NCBI RefSeq assembly: GCF_009870125.1
Contig: NC_046683.1
Span: 40,005,869-40,069,868, forward strand
Reading direction: 5' to 3'
Source: Drosophila pseudoobscura
Taxonomy: Eukaryota > Arthropoda > Insecta > Diptera > Drosophilidae
Length of the DNA stretch: 64,000 nucleotides
Position numbers and translations under genes: made by a program. The notes under the pieces were generated by a model that made no database searches, was not told the DNA's origin, and saw only the letters and a program-made list of their open reading frames with translations. Shown here piece by piece: positions 1 through 11,899 of this stretch (positions are counted from its first letter, which is position 1; every line of letters starts with the position of its first letter).

Positions 1-1777
1 TTTTGCTTTAGCTCCAGCTTCAGCCTCAGCCTCAACATCTGTCCCTTTGTCTGTTTCTATTTATGTTTATTCTTGTTTAAAGTTTAACAATGTTCGGTTT
101 AACTTCGGGAAAACGATAAATGTTAAATAAGTATTGTATTCGAACTGACTAAGGGGGGCGGGTCGAGCAGCATAAATATTATAATTACATATTATTATTA
201 AACTAAATTCGTACTATTACTATTATATGTTACTATTATATTATATAATTGCACGGGCGATTCGGTTCGAAGTTAGTTTTTCGCTGATCGTCATGGCAGT
301 AAATCGAAATGTTCTTGAACTTAAATTCTTATGCTTTTGCTCCCCAATAAATTTGTATAATAAATATCGCTCCGACGAAAGAGAATATAGATGGGATTTT
401 TGGTTGAAAATCCTGAGGACGGAGGTGGTAGGAGCAAGATATAAATTTAACGACTATTACAGAAAAGAATTTTTATGGTAAGTCCTAACGAACCGCAACA
501 AGGACACCACCAATATTTATCAATAAGATTTTCAGAGTTAGAATAAGCAATTATGTCTGCCTCAAAAAATTCACTTTAATTAACCCAATTATCTCGCCGC
601 ACAAACCACGCACATTCTGATAGGTTATCTTAAGAGGGAGGTGAGAGTTTATTTTTTTGAGATAGAAGGTAAAGCGGACGGAAATGGAGATGGGTATCCT
701 TCCACCCACTCGAAGTTCAGCGTTGCTGGGCCGATTATTAAAAATGAGGTACTAGAATTTTACGTTTACCTTAAAATTAAATGTAGCAACTACAAGGCCA
801 GAGGAGTTGTCAATTTTAAGTTTAGAAAAGGGGCAATCTTCAACCAGAACATACGTATCCGATGCCATAGGATGAGAAACGAATATAGATCAATGAGTCA
901 AAGAGTCGATGGAGGATGAGCAGATGAGCGGATGCGTCGGCGGATTCGATAATGGCCACAGAAACGCCAGCAACGGCATCGACGTTGTCTACACATATGA
1001 AACCACTGTCTGACGATGGTACCGTTTTTGCTCAAGAGGCAGCGGGAGAGTCAACGTTATTATTATTGGGCAAACTATTGTCAACCTTCTATCTCTTTGA
1101 AGACTCAGTTTAAGCGTTAAAGTTTTTAGAATTGAGAGAAACTTATCCTGTAACAGCCGGAACTCGTTGTACAAAAATAAGAATAATAAAAATGAAAAAA
1201 AAATAAGAGATGAAAAGCGGAGGTGTCAAGCGCGGTGCGTGTGTGTTAGAGAAAAGGTAGAGGGTAAATAAAACCAGAGAACGGCTCAGAGAGAGTGCAG
1301 CGCAAAAGCAACGTCACATTTAGCAACGACATGCCCGCTGCAAAGAAGAATGTTCGGAGATGGCAAGAACGCACACAAGAATTGAAATTAGAAATATGTA
1401 AATACACAAAAACAAGCTTACGGCGTACGGCGTGATAGCGGAAAAATGCGCCATCGCACTGTGGGGTAAAAGCCAACAATTTCATTCTAAAAACAGGGCT
1501 AGACGTCTAGAAATGTTGTACAAATGATAGTTGGATTAAAGTTGAATTTCGAAAAGTCTATTGAACCACGCCTTCCTCCCGCCCCATACCACAAAAAATA
1601 AATGAATGTCGAATTTATAATACAAAATGGACTCAAATGTTTAACATATTTATGTTAAAAAAGCTTTAAACTTACAAAAAATATATATTTCTATGCTATT
1701 TGTTTTAGCATATACATATGTACATGTATTGTATATTTATAAATTTATTAATATGCAGTTGGTTTGCCGCAACATTC

Positions 1778-1921
1778 TTAATTTTCGTCATCTAAAGAAA
1801 TAAATTCGTGATCGTCTTCTTCTCCATTATAATACTGATCTCTGGATTTATAAAATTCTGCATCCGGAACTTCAAGAAGATCAATCCAATTTGTTGCGTC
1901 TGAGCAAATATCTAGAGCTTC
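1778..1921 (-). pseudogene. Possible C-terminal coding remnant (unidentified)
   Basis: On the minus strand, 47 codons followed by TAA read as a protein-like, acidic C-terminus: Trp-Ile-Asp-Leu-Leu early, then a Tyr-Tyr pair and a Glu/Asp cluster ending in LDDEN. Two in-frame stops lie just upstream of 1921. The composition looks like the tail of a transposase or host protein, but no family was recognised. It may belong with the fragment at 2206-2388 on the same strand. Confidence 0.25.
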
Positions 1922-2205
1922 TATCTAATTCTAATTACGGCTGGTCTTCATATATGTTTTGATTCGGCAACTTGAAGATACGAAGGGAAAACTTCACAAA
2001 CTATTAATATAATTTAGTTATATAATATACATATATATACATAATAAATATAATTTTCAATAAAGAATGCTAATGTATGATCAGCACTCGACATTTTTGT
2101 GTAAAGGTGTGACGTTGACTGCGCTTGTCCTGAAGCCAGCTCAGATGATAATATCCTAATATCCTACATATTTTAGCTGCTTCCGACCTTTATAATTTCT
2201 TGCTT

Positions 2206-2388
2206 CTAAATAGAAACAACCATGTTATATGCAACCACCGTGAGTGATTTGATTTGAATCGCTCGAACATGCGATCCAAGAATAATGTGGCTAAATTTCT
2301 TTGACTTTGCAATCATTTGGTCTTCAGTCAGACAGTTTTCGTCGATATTTTCAAAATATCGCCTGCTTCGCGTGTGTCTTTGCTCCAA
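2206..2388 (-). pseudogene. Possible coding remnant (unidentified)
   Basis: This is a 60-codon minus-strand open frame with an Arg-rich start and a helical-looking middle (LTEDQMIAKSKKFSHI), and no low-complexity bias. It sits about 280 nt upstream, in transcription sense, of the acidic fragment at 1778-1921. The pair may be one decayed mobile-element gene. No family was recognised. Confidence 0.2.
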
Positions 2389-4611
2389 ATCTCAAGCAGC
2401 GCTGCAAGAGTAAACTCATAAACTCCTGCGTTATGTAGTTTTTTTCCGGTAAGGGGGAAAAAAGCATTTATACCATTTGATTTGATATATTAATTTGATA
2501 AAAACAGTTAACTTGAATCTTGCCAAATCGTTTTGCTGTATACAGCCGATCGATCGGTTCAAACCCCTGTGTTTGCGTAAAGAACACACTTACTTTCAAT
2601 TACTTTTCAAAGTTTGTATGAAGAGCGAAGTCAAGCACGACTGTCAAAAAGTCTTTACATTATTTGATAAAGGTGTTTTCCATTATGACTTTCGATTTCG
2701 TTGGATACCTGAGACCGAAGGCTGATCTACTATAATGGAGCAGATCTTACAGAAATGGGTTCGTTAGTATCTCAATGGTATCCATGGCAAGATCAGCTCC
2801 AGTATTTGTTCAACTTGCGGGAAAACGGAACAGATAAAGCGAGAAGCAAACAAAAATAGAGTCAGAGCCAGTGAAAGAAATACAGTTAGAGCCAAAAACT
2901 GTGACAGAAATGGAGCCAGCAACAGAAACAGTTCGGGCTAGAGAACCATCCAAGCAGAACATGGCATAAGTTCTTAGAATAACAAAAACAAGAGACAGAC
3001 CCATTCCTATTCCCAATGCCATTCCACTGGATGTGTAGATGTGCCCCAACATGAGGCTCCGGCTCCATCTGAGGCTGTTGTCCTTGTCGCTGTCGTGGTC
3101 GCTGTGGCTGATGCAAGGATCCCACACACACACAAACACAAAAGGCGCCGCAAGGTGTGCAACAGACACCAAAAGAAAAACCAAAATACAAGCAACGGCG
3201 AGCGGGGAGTGGGCCGGTCCTGAGGTGAGGTCTGAGTGCACACGAAAACGCACCTGAGCGCAAATGAATGATGATGATGTTGCCGCAGCCGCAGCCATAT
3301 ACCCATAGTGCCGCCGCTGCACAGTGGGAAAAGAGCTAATCTATCGGAATTAAAGTCATAGCTTCTTAAATAATAAATATGTACTTTTACATTTTTTTTT
3401 TCGTTTAATGCTACTAATGTAGACAATTTTTGGGAGAATATATTTGTTTTTAATTTTTATTATTCAGTTAAAAATTAATGACGCATATATATATTTTTTT
3501 ATTTATTCTTTGATGACAGTAAACATTTAAAAAAGGTATTTTAATTTAAAATATGAATAGTTAAAACAATAATTATTCCGAGTCTGAACTTGAAAATTAG
3601 CTGCTGTAAAAAGATCCCGTTAGTTCCGATCTTAACCAAAAAATGTAAAAAAAAAAAGTTGAATCCAGGTGAATTTTAAAAGTTTCACTCCACGAAAGTC
3701 TACCAGGAGTTTTTGACTGAGTTACTTACGATTGCAAGATTATATCACGATTTTCCCACAAAGAAAATACACAGACTATATTGTTTAAATTTATACATAT
3801 ATACCTTAATGTTTATAAAAAGCAAAAAAACTATAAGGATTGGAACATTTTTGGTCACTTTCAAGCCAAATCGGTTGAGTGTAGAATGCTTTACAGCTCA
3901 CCGAATATCAATCAAATATTTTTAAAGAAAATGTCGATAGCCTAAAGAGTGTATTGGTAATCAAATTTAAACACAAGTTTGAAGCTTTTTCGAATTAAAA
4001 ATTCGACTTTCACTCCGCTAGTTTGGCTGTTTTACCCACTGTGCCCTAGAGTCTGGGACAGTGCCACAAAAAGGAGTTCCACCAATCAAAAATGTCTCGT
4101 GGCAGAAAGTTTGCGCTCTTTTGTGTAACTTCTACAGTTGCACCCACTGTGGGTCTCTCGGCACATTGTCAGAAGTTGTGTTTGTTGCACAGGTTTTTCC
4201 ACGGCTACTGCCACATATATGGCACAACCTTTCGCTTAAGCAAATTGCCAGGGTTCTTGCGCAATCCTCTTCCTGCTGCTCCTTCTGTTGCTACTCCTCC
4301 TGATGCTCCTTCTTGTCCAGGCTCTGTTCCTGTTTCTGGCTCTAGTTTCCTCCTTGCGGCCAGTGAAAGTCGCTTGCAGGCTGCTGCTTGGTTACTTGGT
4401 TGCCGCCCTGTTGCATTTCACTTAAAATGCTTTTAACCAAAACATTAAGCAGCTGGTGTCACATTATATCAGGAGCAAGACGAGGCAGTGGCAGTGTAGC
4501 TGATGCAGAGGCAAGGCTTAGTTAGCCCCGGAGTCAGCAAAGAGCAACAGGAACAGGACTGGAAATTTATGGCCTGAATTAACCCAAGCCAAAACTCCCA
4601 ACCCTATCGCT

Positions 4612-4650
4612 ATCCCCCATCCCCATCCCCATCCCCATGCCCATCCCCAT
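4612..4650. repeat. CCCCAT hexanucleotide microsatellite
   Basis: Imperfect tandem CCCCAT/GCCCAT units within gene-free DNA. Confidence 0.8.
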
Positions 4651-6689
4651 TATAGAGATGATGAGTTGCTGCTCCACTGAAGAGGAGTCTCCTCTAATGA
4701 GTTGAATTATTTCACCGTCTGGCTGGGGGAGAAGGTGAAGAAGCCGCTCCGTGACTCCTGAAGAAGGGGAATCCATATGTATATGACTGACTCCTTAAGA
4801 GGGAGCTCTGTGATCTGGAATGCCTTTAAAAGAAGAGCTCCACTCAGATGAGTGAACAAAGAAGGAGGCTCTGCTCAATAGCTCAAAGTACTGCCAAAGA
4901 AAGGTACTACTCACCATGTCTCCATGTCAATGCGCTCTCAAATGCCTAATCCCAAAGAAGACTTTCAACAGCACAGGCACATATGCATTTTGATTCCCTT
5001 GATGTGCATCTGCAAGGGTTTCCCATGCCATTCTCCTGATTAGAGCCCACTAGATGTAAGCTTCTTATGGGATTCCCCTTCTACCATTTCCCCATTTGTT
5101 GCCCAATGAAGGTGAAGCCGGTGACGACTAATTTTCATTTAATTTAAAATGCTAAATTCAAATAGTAGGGCGATTTCTTGCCCTGGCGCAAACACAATAC
5201 CACATCAAACAGCCAGCCCATTCAGCCATCAGTCAATCAATCAATCATTCGTTCGGTAAGGCAAGACCCAAAACAAATTTCATTTCGTTGCAGCTTGACC
5301 CCTGACTGTCCTGGACACTGGCCTGGACTGGTTTAATGGATGGATTTCCCGACTGGTTGAATGGGTGCACCTTCATTTGCCCTATTTGTTTATTAAAATT
5401 AAATTTTGCATAATAAACCAAACGAAAAATTGGCTTGGCCTTTGTTTTTGCTGCTGATGCTAATGCTGATGGTGTCCGCCTGCCAGGCAAGAATTTACTT
5501 TTACTTAGAGCAGTCGAAAGGCTTTGAATAATTGATGAAATCGTCCATGAATTGGCCAGTCATGCACTTTAAGCTGATGCACACACCACACGTACACTGT
5601 GCATGTCGAGAGTCTTGTGTCCTGGGTCCCTGAGTACCTGGGTCCTGGGTCCTGGGAGGACCTTGCACGCACATATGTAAATCAGTTGTGGAAGGAGTCA
5701 GTAGGGCCAAGGCCACCTGCAGGGAAAGTCACTTTAAGATGAGAACTAGATCTTCCAGGAATGAGCTCTGGGAATCGGGGTCGGGTCTCCTATGCCCATT
5801 CGCCTCATCGCCCCAGCTTATTTGGCACTAATTTATCCGTTTTGTAGTCCATAACTCAAGTCTCAATCTTTTGTTTAAATAAGAATGAACTCAGACAGGG
5901 GACAAGGGCCTAAGGCAGACAGACAGCGGACAGCGGACACCGGACAGCGGAGAGCGGAGAGCTGGGAGGAGGAACTTCTACTGGTTACTGGCTACTGGTT
6001 ACTGGTCTACGGTGTTGTCTAACTGCAGCAGCAGCAAGCACCATCATCAGCATGATTAATTGATGAAAATCCCTTTTACCATGCAGGATAATAAATTACA
6101 ATACATGGACGTACACGGACGCGGACGGACACGGTTGGACACAGGTGCGGCAGCACGGGGCGGACGTGCAGCATGTGCCGCAAATAGCCGACAGGAAGAG
6201 GCGGCATATGGGGCAGGCTTTGATTTGGCACGCAGCATGCATATGCATGAAAGTGTGCTGCTCTGCTCTCTGTCTGTCTGTCTTTCTGTGGCTCTCTCTA
6301 TACACGGAATTAAGCTCTACGGTGGAGGCGGCGGCATCCGTTGCCGTATCCATTCCACGGGCCAGGACGGCGCTGACGCGTTGCCTGCTTTCCAAATTAG
6401 CTTAATTTCATTTAAAAGGATACAGCGTTGCAGCAAAAGAGTGAAAGAGAGAAATGGCGAAATGAGAGGGCAAGGGTATGGCTGGGCATGTTTGATATGA
6501 GGGAAACCGGAAAAAGCCGAGAAAATGCTATCTGAGCCAGACGATGCAACCCCTCGTGCTTGGCCTTTGACAATGAATGGCTGATGGAATGTGGGGCACA
6601 CATGCCGGGACGGAGGAAGAGGGCATCAGATAGTCATCAGACACTGCCACACTGGCACTTTTTCCCCCGCACTTCCTGTTCCAGGTCTC

Positions 6690-7012
6690 TATGTCTGTGT
6701 CTGTGTATGTGTCTGTGTCTGTGTGTTTATAATTCATTAGTTTGCTAAATATATTTCCGAGCTTAATTGGGTAGTAAAGCACACGGACTAAGCTCATAAA
6801 GCAGAGCCAGCAAGGCAAACAGCAACAGCAACAGCAACAGCAACGGCAACGGCAAGCGGCAACAGCGGCGAGTCCTTGACGAGGTCTGATTAAGCCAGTC
6901 GGAAGGAAGGAAAAGCCATAGCCGGCGAAATGTGGCAAATGAGCAGGAATTCACACTCACACTGCGGATCCATACGTGTGCATGTACGTGTGTGTGTGTG
7001 AGTGTGTGTGTT
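6690..7012. repeat. Cluster of GT- and CAACAG-type microsatellites
   Basis: A TGTCTG/TGTATG run lies at 6690-6726, CAACAG grading to CAACGG at 6813-6860, and GTGTGTGTGA at 6970-7012. They produce several spurious long frames on both strands. Confidence 0.75.
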
Positions 7013-10000
7013 CATTTTGCGCAAATTGCTAACCAGATTGCCTCCTTTAAAAGGATATAGAAAAGCAACCCAACCAGCAGAGAGCAAAACAAGTGGGGTC
7101 ACATCCTTTAAGTAAGCAGCAAATTTGCAACATTTTGCAAATGCAATACTTGACTCCAGTTTTGGTTTTTCATTAACATTCATCCATTTCCGTGAGTCCC
7201 ACAAGCAACCTTTTATCTGTTATATTTATGTGTTTTATATAATCAGGCGACCTGCACCGTTCAACAGTGATTTTTATCCAAAAGAAGCCTCTTCCTTCTT
7301 CAGCTTTCCAGATTTTTGATCCTTTTCATGAAGCTTAGTTTCAAAAATCGTTCCCGATGCTCGCTATCACCTGTCAGTTTCTTACGAATCATAAAGCTAT
7401 TTAATAATACAGTAGACTTCTTGGCTTGGAAGACTCTTATTAAGAAAATCCCCTTCTGCAAGTCCTCTTTAATGCCCATATCACTGTTGGAGACGAAATT
7501 TAATTTGCAAAACGTGTCTGCACTTCGGGTTATATCATAGTACAATTTTTACAACGATCCTGAGGCTCGTTATTATATTAACACGATCTTCCTTACACTA
7601 GCTCCACCTTAGCTTAACTTAATACAAAAAATCTCCATTTAATATATGGCTTTTTCATTAGTTTATAGAAAGTTTATAGAAACTTATTTAAAAAAATTTT
7701 TTATTTCGATTGGTCAAACTACTAGAAAACTTTATAATAAAAATGTATGTCTGAAAAAATATATTTCCTCTCAGTCATGCTACGGTTTTCGCAAATTATT
7801 GCAATTACGATTTCGCAAAACGCGTACGAATTGTAACCCATGTGCTCCTGTCTTGCAATATTTCGCAATCGATAGTGTTTCATTCCCAAATTGTTGTTTG
7901 ATATTTCACATAATAAAGAAATGTGTTTTTCTTTTTGAAATTGAAATTGAATTGCCTTCGTTGTGGCAATCGCAGTATATAAAATCAAAAGAATATGGAA
8001 AATTTGTGAAAGAACAAACAACATCTGTAACACAGGTCAAATAACTAACTAACTATTGATATCGAGGGAACTATTGATAATTTTCAAGGGAAATTCGCAA
8101 TTTGCTGTTGTTTTGCTTTATTTAGCTGAAGTAAAATTTGAGGTGTCATTAGAAATACGTATTTTGAATATATTAAGATCTAAAAGTTTACATTTTCGAA
8201 TAATATAAAATCAAAACATCAGCAAATATGTTTATTTTTTCCGCTCATAAAAATGATGTTATGATCAAAAAGTTAAAATCAAAAAGTACATATGTTCTAT
8301 GTGCAATTTATTAGTAATTTATTAGCTCATAAGCAACCGGTTTTAAATCATACAAAAATCTTTCAATTTGTGTCAGTTGTGTCTTATGGTTCCTGGAAAG
8401 GCCTCGAGATCCCCATTGCTGGCAAAAATACTGGTTCATGTGAGAAAGAAAGACCCTTTTAATCCGGGTATAGAGCCAAAAAAGGATCCTAAAAAAACGA
8501 CAAATACCAGCAGAGTTACATCTTGCTTGACTGCAAGGTATGAGGCAAAGCAAATTCATTATGCAAAAAAGCACTGAAGTTGGCCCAGAGAATATTTGGG
8601 GTGAAGAAACTAAAGAACAATAAAGATCTTTGGGGTATCCTACATTATTCGTGGATCAGTATCCCAAGGGTAAGATGCGGAAATTCGGCGAACTTTAATG
8701 CCGAGATATTTTTAAAACCAAATACTTTCAAACAATATACTCAAAAGAGGTTTCGGTTTTCAATTTTACAAAATAAGTCAAAGATCCGCCCAAAAGTTCG
8801 CTAAAGATTTTTAACATTTCGCATAACTATTTCATAGTTTTCCAACCGCTACAGAAGCTATTGAAGGTACCTTGACAATCAAAGGAAATGTAAATACGTT
8901 TGTTTGTATGTATACTCATAAAATGATCTGAAAGAAGCAATAGAAAGATTCTGTCAGTCTCGTATAAGAGCATATGTATGGTATATTGTGAATTAGTACA
9001 TATTTCATGTGATGTCTATGCTGAATCGATACTTAGAGGTTGAAATGTCTTTCAAATCACGAGTAATACATGAATATTTTTTTGATTTCCAGCTGGATAA
9101 CTAAATTTTTTACAGCAAATGTTCAACAAACGATCCCCCATCCGAGCAGAGTTCTATTGGACATGACGACTGCTCTTCTCATAAATGTTATTCCGTTCTC
9201 CGTTCCTCTGTTCCTCCGTTCTTCGTTCTAGAAACCACCGCCCACTCAGCTCCATTCTGTCCCATTCATGCGGCGACGAGCGAAAAGCTGTAAATGATAA
9301 AAGCTTATCTGGCAAATGTTACGTCGACAGCCGGTCCGCCGACAGCTGACTGCCAGCGACCTTTGTCCGGTGCTACTAAGTGGAGGGCAGGGGGCTCGGT
9401 TGTGTGGGGGCTATGGTGGGGCTGTGGGTTGTGGATCGGATCGTTATGTGAACCGGTTTCGGGTAAGCACAAGATCAGACAAGTAATTAGTCCAAGACCA
9501 AGCCGAGTCCAAGATCTACAGTGGACGAGAAATACGTAGCTCTCCAATGACTCTCCCTCTCTGATGTCTCTCAGGTTGGGTTTTTATTTGTTTTTCTCAG
9601 AAATGCTCCCATTTCCATGAGCACTGCACCTATGATTCTTCGTCAATGTAAACTTATGAAGAAATCCGTTGCGAAAATGAATTGAAATTCAGTAAAGCAG
9701 CAGAAAGCAATCCGAGACGAGACGAAAAAGAAAAACAGAATTGCTTATTCCGCAAACGCAGCAATCGATCGGGAAGCTTGAGTGCTGATCGCTGACGCTG
9801 CGGCTTTGTTCTTAATTTTTCATCTAGTATTTGTACTTGTTGTTTCTCTGGGTTGCCAGTCGGTGCCCCGGTCGGTTGCTAAACAGAGAAAACAGCAACA
9901 GAACCCGACGTGCGTTTTGGCGATATGATATTTACACATACAATATTGGTTATGGCCATATAAAGCAGGGTCTCCGATAAGATAGCGGAGCCCCGAGCAA

Positions 10001-10822
10001 TCGGAAATGAGTAGAACAGAATGTTTAAGGCAAATTTATAATGTATAGTCGACTCTATCTATAGCCATGACTATCCCTGTGGCTATCCGTGTGACTATCC
10101 CTTCGATTCGTGGCTTTAACATTCGGCTGGACATTTTATCGTGAATCATTCACTCACACCTGAACGTAAGTACGCGGCAGAAGCGGATGCATGGGAAACT
10201 TTGTACTTTGCCTCACACACACACACTCACACACATGCGGACACATATTGAGGCAGTGGCAGTGGCGAAATCTGTTCCGTGCCCCCGAAGTGTGAAATGA
10301 TGTCACTGTCGGCTGATTGAACAAAGCACGAGCCGCGATCGCACAGTGGGCTCAAAAACGGAAAAATACATATAAGAACATTTTTAGAAATATGAAATGC
10401 AGGGAAAGGAGAGAGAAGATTTCATTTAAGATTTTCTATTGGTTGATGTCTATTTTCTGGTAAACTAAATCCTTCTCTCATTGATCTAACTTTCACATAT
10501 CAGTCCATTCGTAATTGATAAACCAATCATTGAAATGGAAATCATTGAATCGATAAGACAATTGATGTAGCTCCCTGGACGTTACTGAATCCTGGGAGTG
10601 ATCCAATTAATGATCTACACTTCGAATGGGCTCAAACCACTGTACTCTGGTCCCGCCAGCAATCGTTTCGCTGTGGGGCTTCATTTCGTGGCGACAAGTC
10701 GGATTCATTCACTCGCCGAAGCGCACTCGAAACGGGCACAGACGGGCTCCAATCTCGAACCCAGAACCAGAACGCAGCCCCAGTCCCAATCCGCGATCAC
10801 CGATCCACGATCCACTGCCAGC

Positions 10823-11847
10823 ATGAACCAGTACGCACTGATGGCCGTGTGCCTGATGGCCGCCCTGGGGGCCATCCTGCTCGAGGTCCAGGCCAACCCC
10901 AGCCCCGCTGTAGCGACTCCCCAGCTGAGTCCCAGTCAGCTGGGCGGACTCTCGGCCCAGTTCCTGCCACCGGAATACCGCAACACAAACATCAGCGTGG
11001 GTGAGTTATATGACGGACCAGAGGCATGCGGATCGTGTTGTTAATCAGAAACTGTATGTTCACAGAGGACCTTAAGCGGATGTACCGGGAGAAGTGCAAG
11101 AAGGTGACGGGAGCGGAGAATGCGACCTTCTACCAGGAGATCGAGAAGGCGGCGGCCAAAATGAGCGCCTGCATCAGCGGCGTGGCCAATCTGACTGCCC
11201 TCCAGGCGGAGATGGAAGAGGCCAAGCCTTTGGGCGAGCTGGATACCGTCTTCCACAAGTACTGCCTGCGGGCGCCCGAGGCTGAGGCTTGCGTCAAGGA
11301 GTTCAACGAGAAGATGCAGGTGTGCCTTACCAGCGAGGAGAAGCGCCAGCAGGAGACAATAGCGAGAATTGGAGCATCCCTCCTGGGCTTTGCCTGCTCG
11401 AGGGGTGGCGACCAGATCGCTCTGTTCGTGGCCGAACAAGGACCGGAGTGCCTGGAGGCCAACAAGGATGCAATCAGCAACTGCCTGAACCGCTCCTTCC
11501 ACCAGTACATCCCCAAGGACGGCCAAGTAGCCGACCTCATGAGTCGCCCCGAGCTGCTCTTCTCGCCCACCCACTGCGTCGATCTGCAGAGCTTCGAGGC
11601 CTGCGTCCTCCACCACCTGGAGCAGTGCTCCGAGATCACCCCCGCCAATGTCGTCCAGTCCATCTTCCGCTTCGTGAAGAACGAGACGGACTGCCAGGCC
11701 TATATGGAGGCGCGCGCTAACGAGCGGCCCGTCCTCCTTGCCGCCCGCAGCAACAGCACTGGTGGCGGTGCCAGCGACCTCTCCACCTCCACCACCCTGC
11801 TGGGTTCCCTGGTTCTAGGCCTCACATCCCTTCTTATCCGCCACTGA
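10823..11847 (+). CDS. Secreted 27 kDa haemolymph-type protein (DUF1397 family)
   Basis: There are two coding exons, 10823-11000 and 11066-11847, separated by a 65-nt intron (donor GTGAGT, acceptor TTCACAG) in phase 1. The spliced protein is 319 aa. A signal peptide covers residues 1 to about 24 (hydrophobic core ALMAVCLMAALGAILL, cleavage after QA). The mature part has 12 cysteines spaced through a helical domain (about residues 60-280), as expected of the insect 27 kDa haemolymph glycoprotein family. That family consists of secreted disulfide-bonded proteins of unknown biochemical role. Asn-linked glycosylation sequons are present (NAT, NLT, NRS, NET, NST). Unusually, a Ser/Gly-rich stretch is followed by a hydrophobic C-terminal tail (LLGSLVLGLTSLLIRH), which suggests a GPI anchor rather than free secretion. 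The start is the first ATG giving a signal peptide. A GATAAA near 11911 may serve polyadenylation. The family call is from memory of its cysteine-rich pattern. Confidence 0.85.
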
Positions 11848-11899
11848 GGAGCCAGAATACCACCATTAGCACCCCATTCCCCTCCCGCTATAAGTACAT

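Larger units (their letters stand above)
1..9950. other. Gene-free AT-rich stretch with microsatellites
   Basis: No open frame here has the codon bias, splice signals or protein composition of the genes further right. It holds simple repeats: a CCCCAT array at about 4612-4650, GT-rich runs at 6690-6726 and 6970-7012, and CAACAG/CAACGG repeats at 6813-6860. The DNA from 7300 to 9100 is especially AT-rich. Two coding-like scraps on the minus strand (1778-1921 and 2206-2388) are listed separately. It could be intergenic or part of a long intron of a gene outside the window; the sequence does not decide. Confidence 0.5.

Noticed and set aside
2810-3426. Three overlapping minus-strand frames of 125-170 codons, one with hydrophobic runs
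   Set aside because: They overlap each other and plus-strand frames, are driven by CA/GT-type repeats, and have no promoter, splice or domain support.
9294-9547. Frames of about 80 codons on both strands
   Set aside because: Mirror-image open frames in GC-rich DNA with no coding features.
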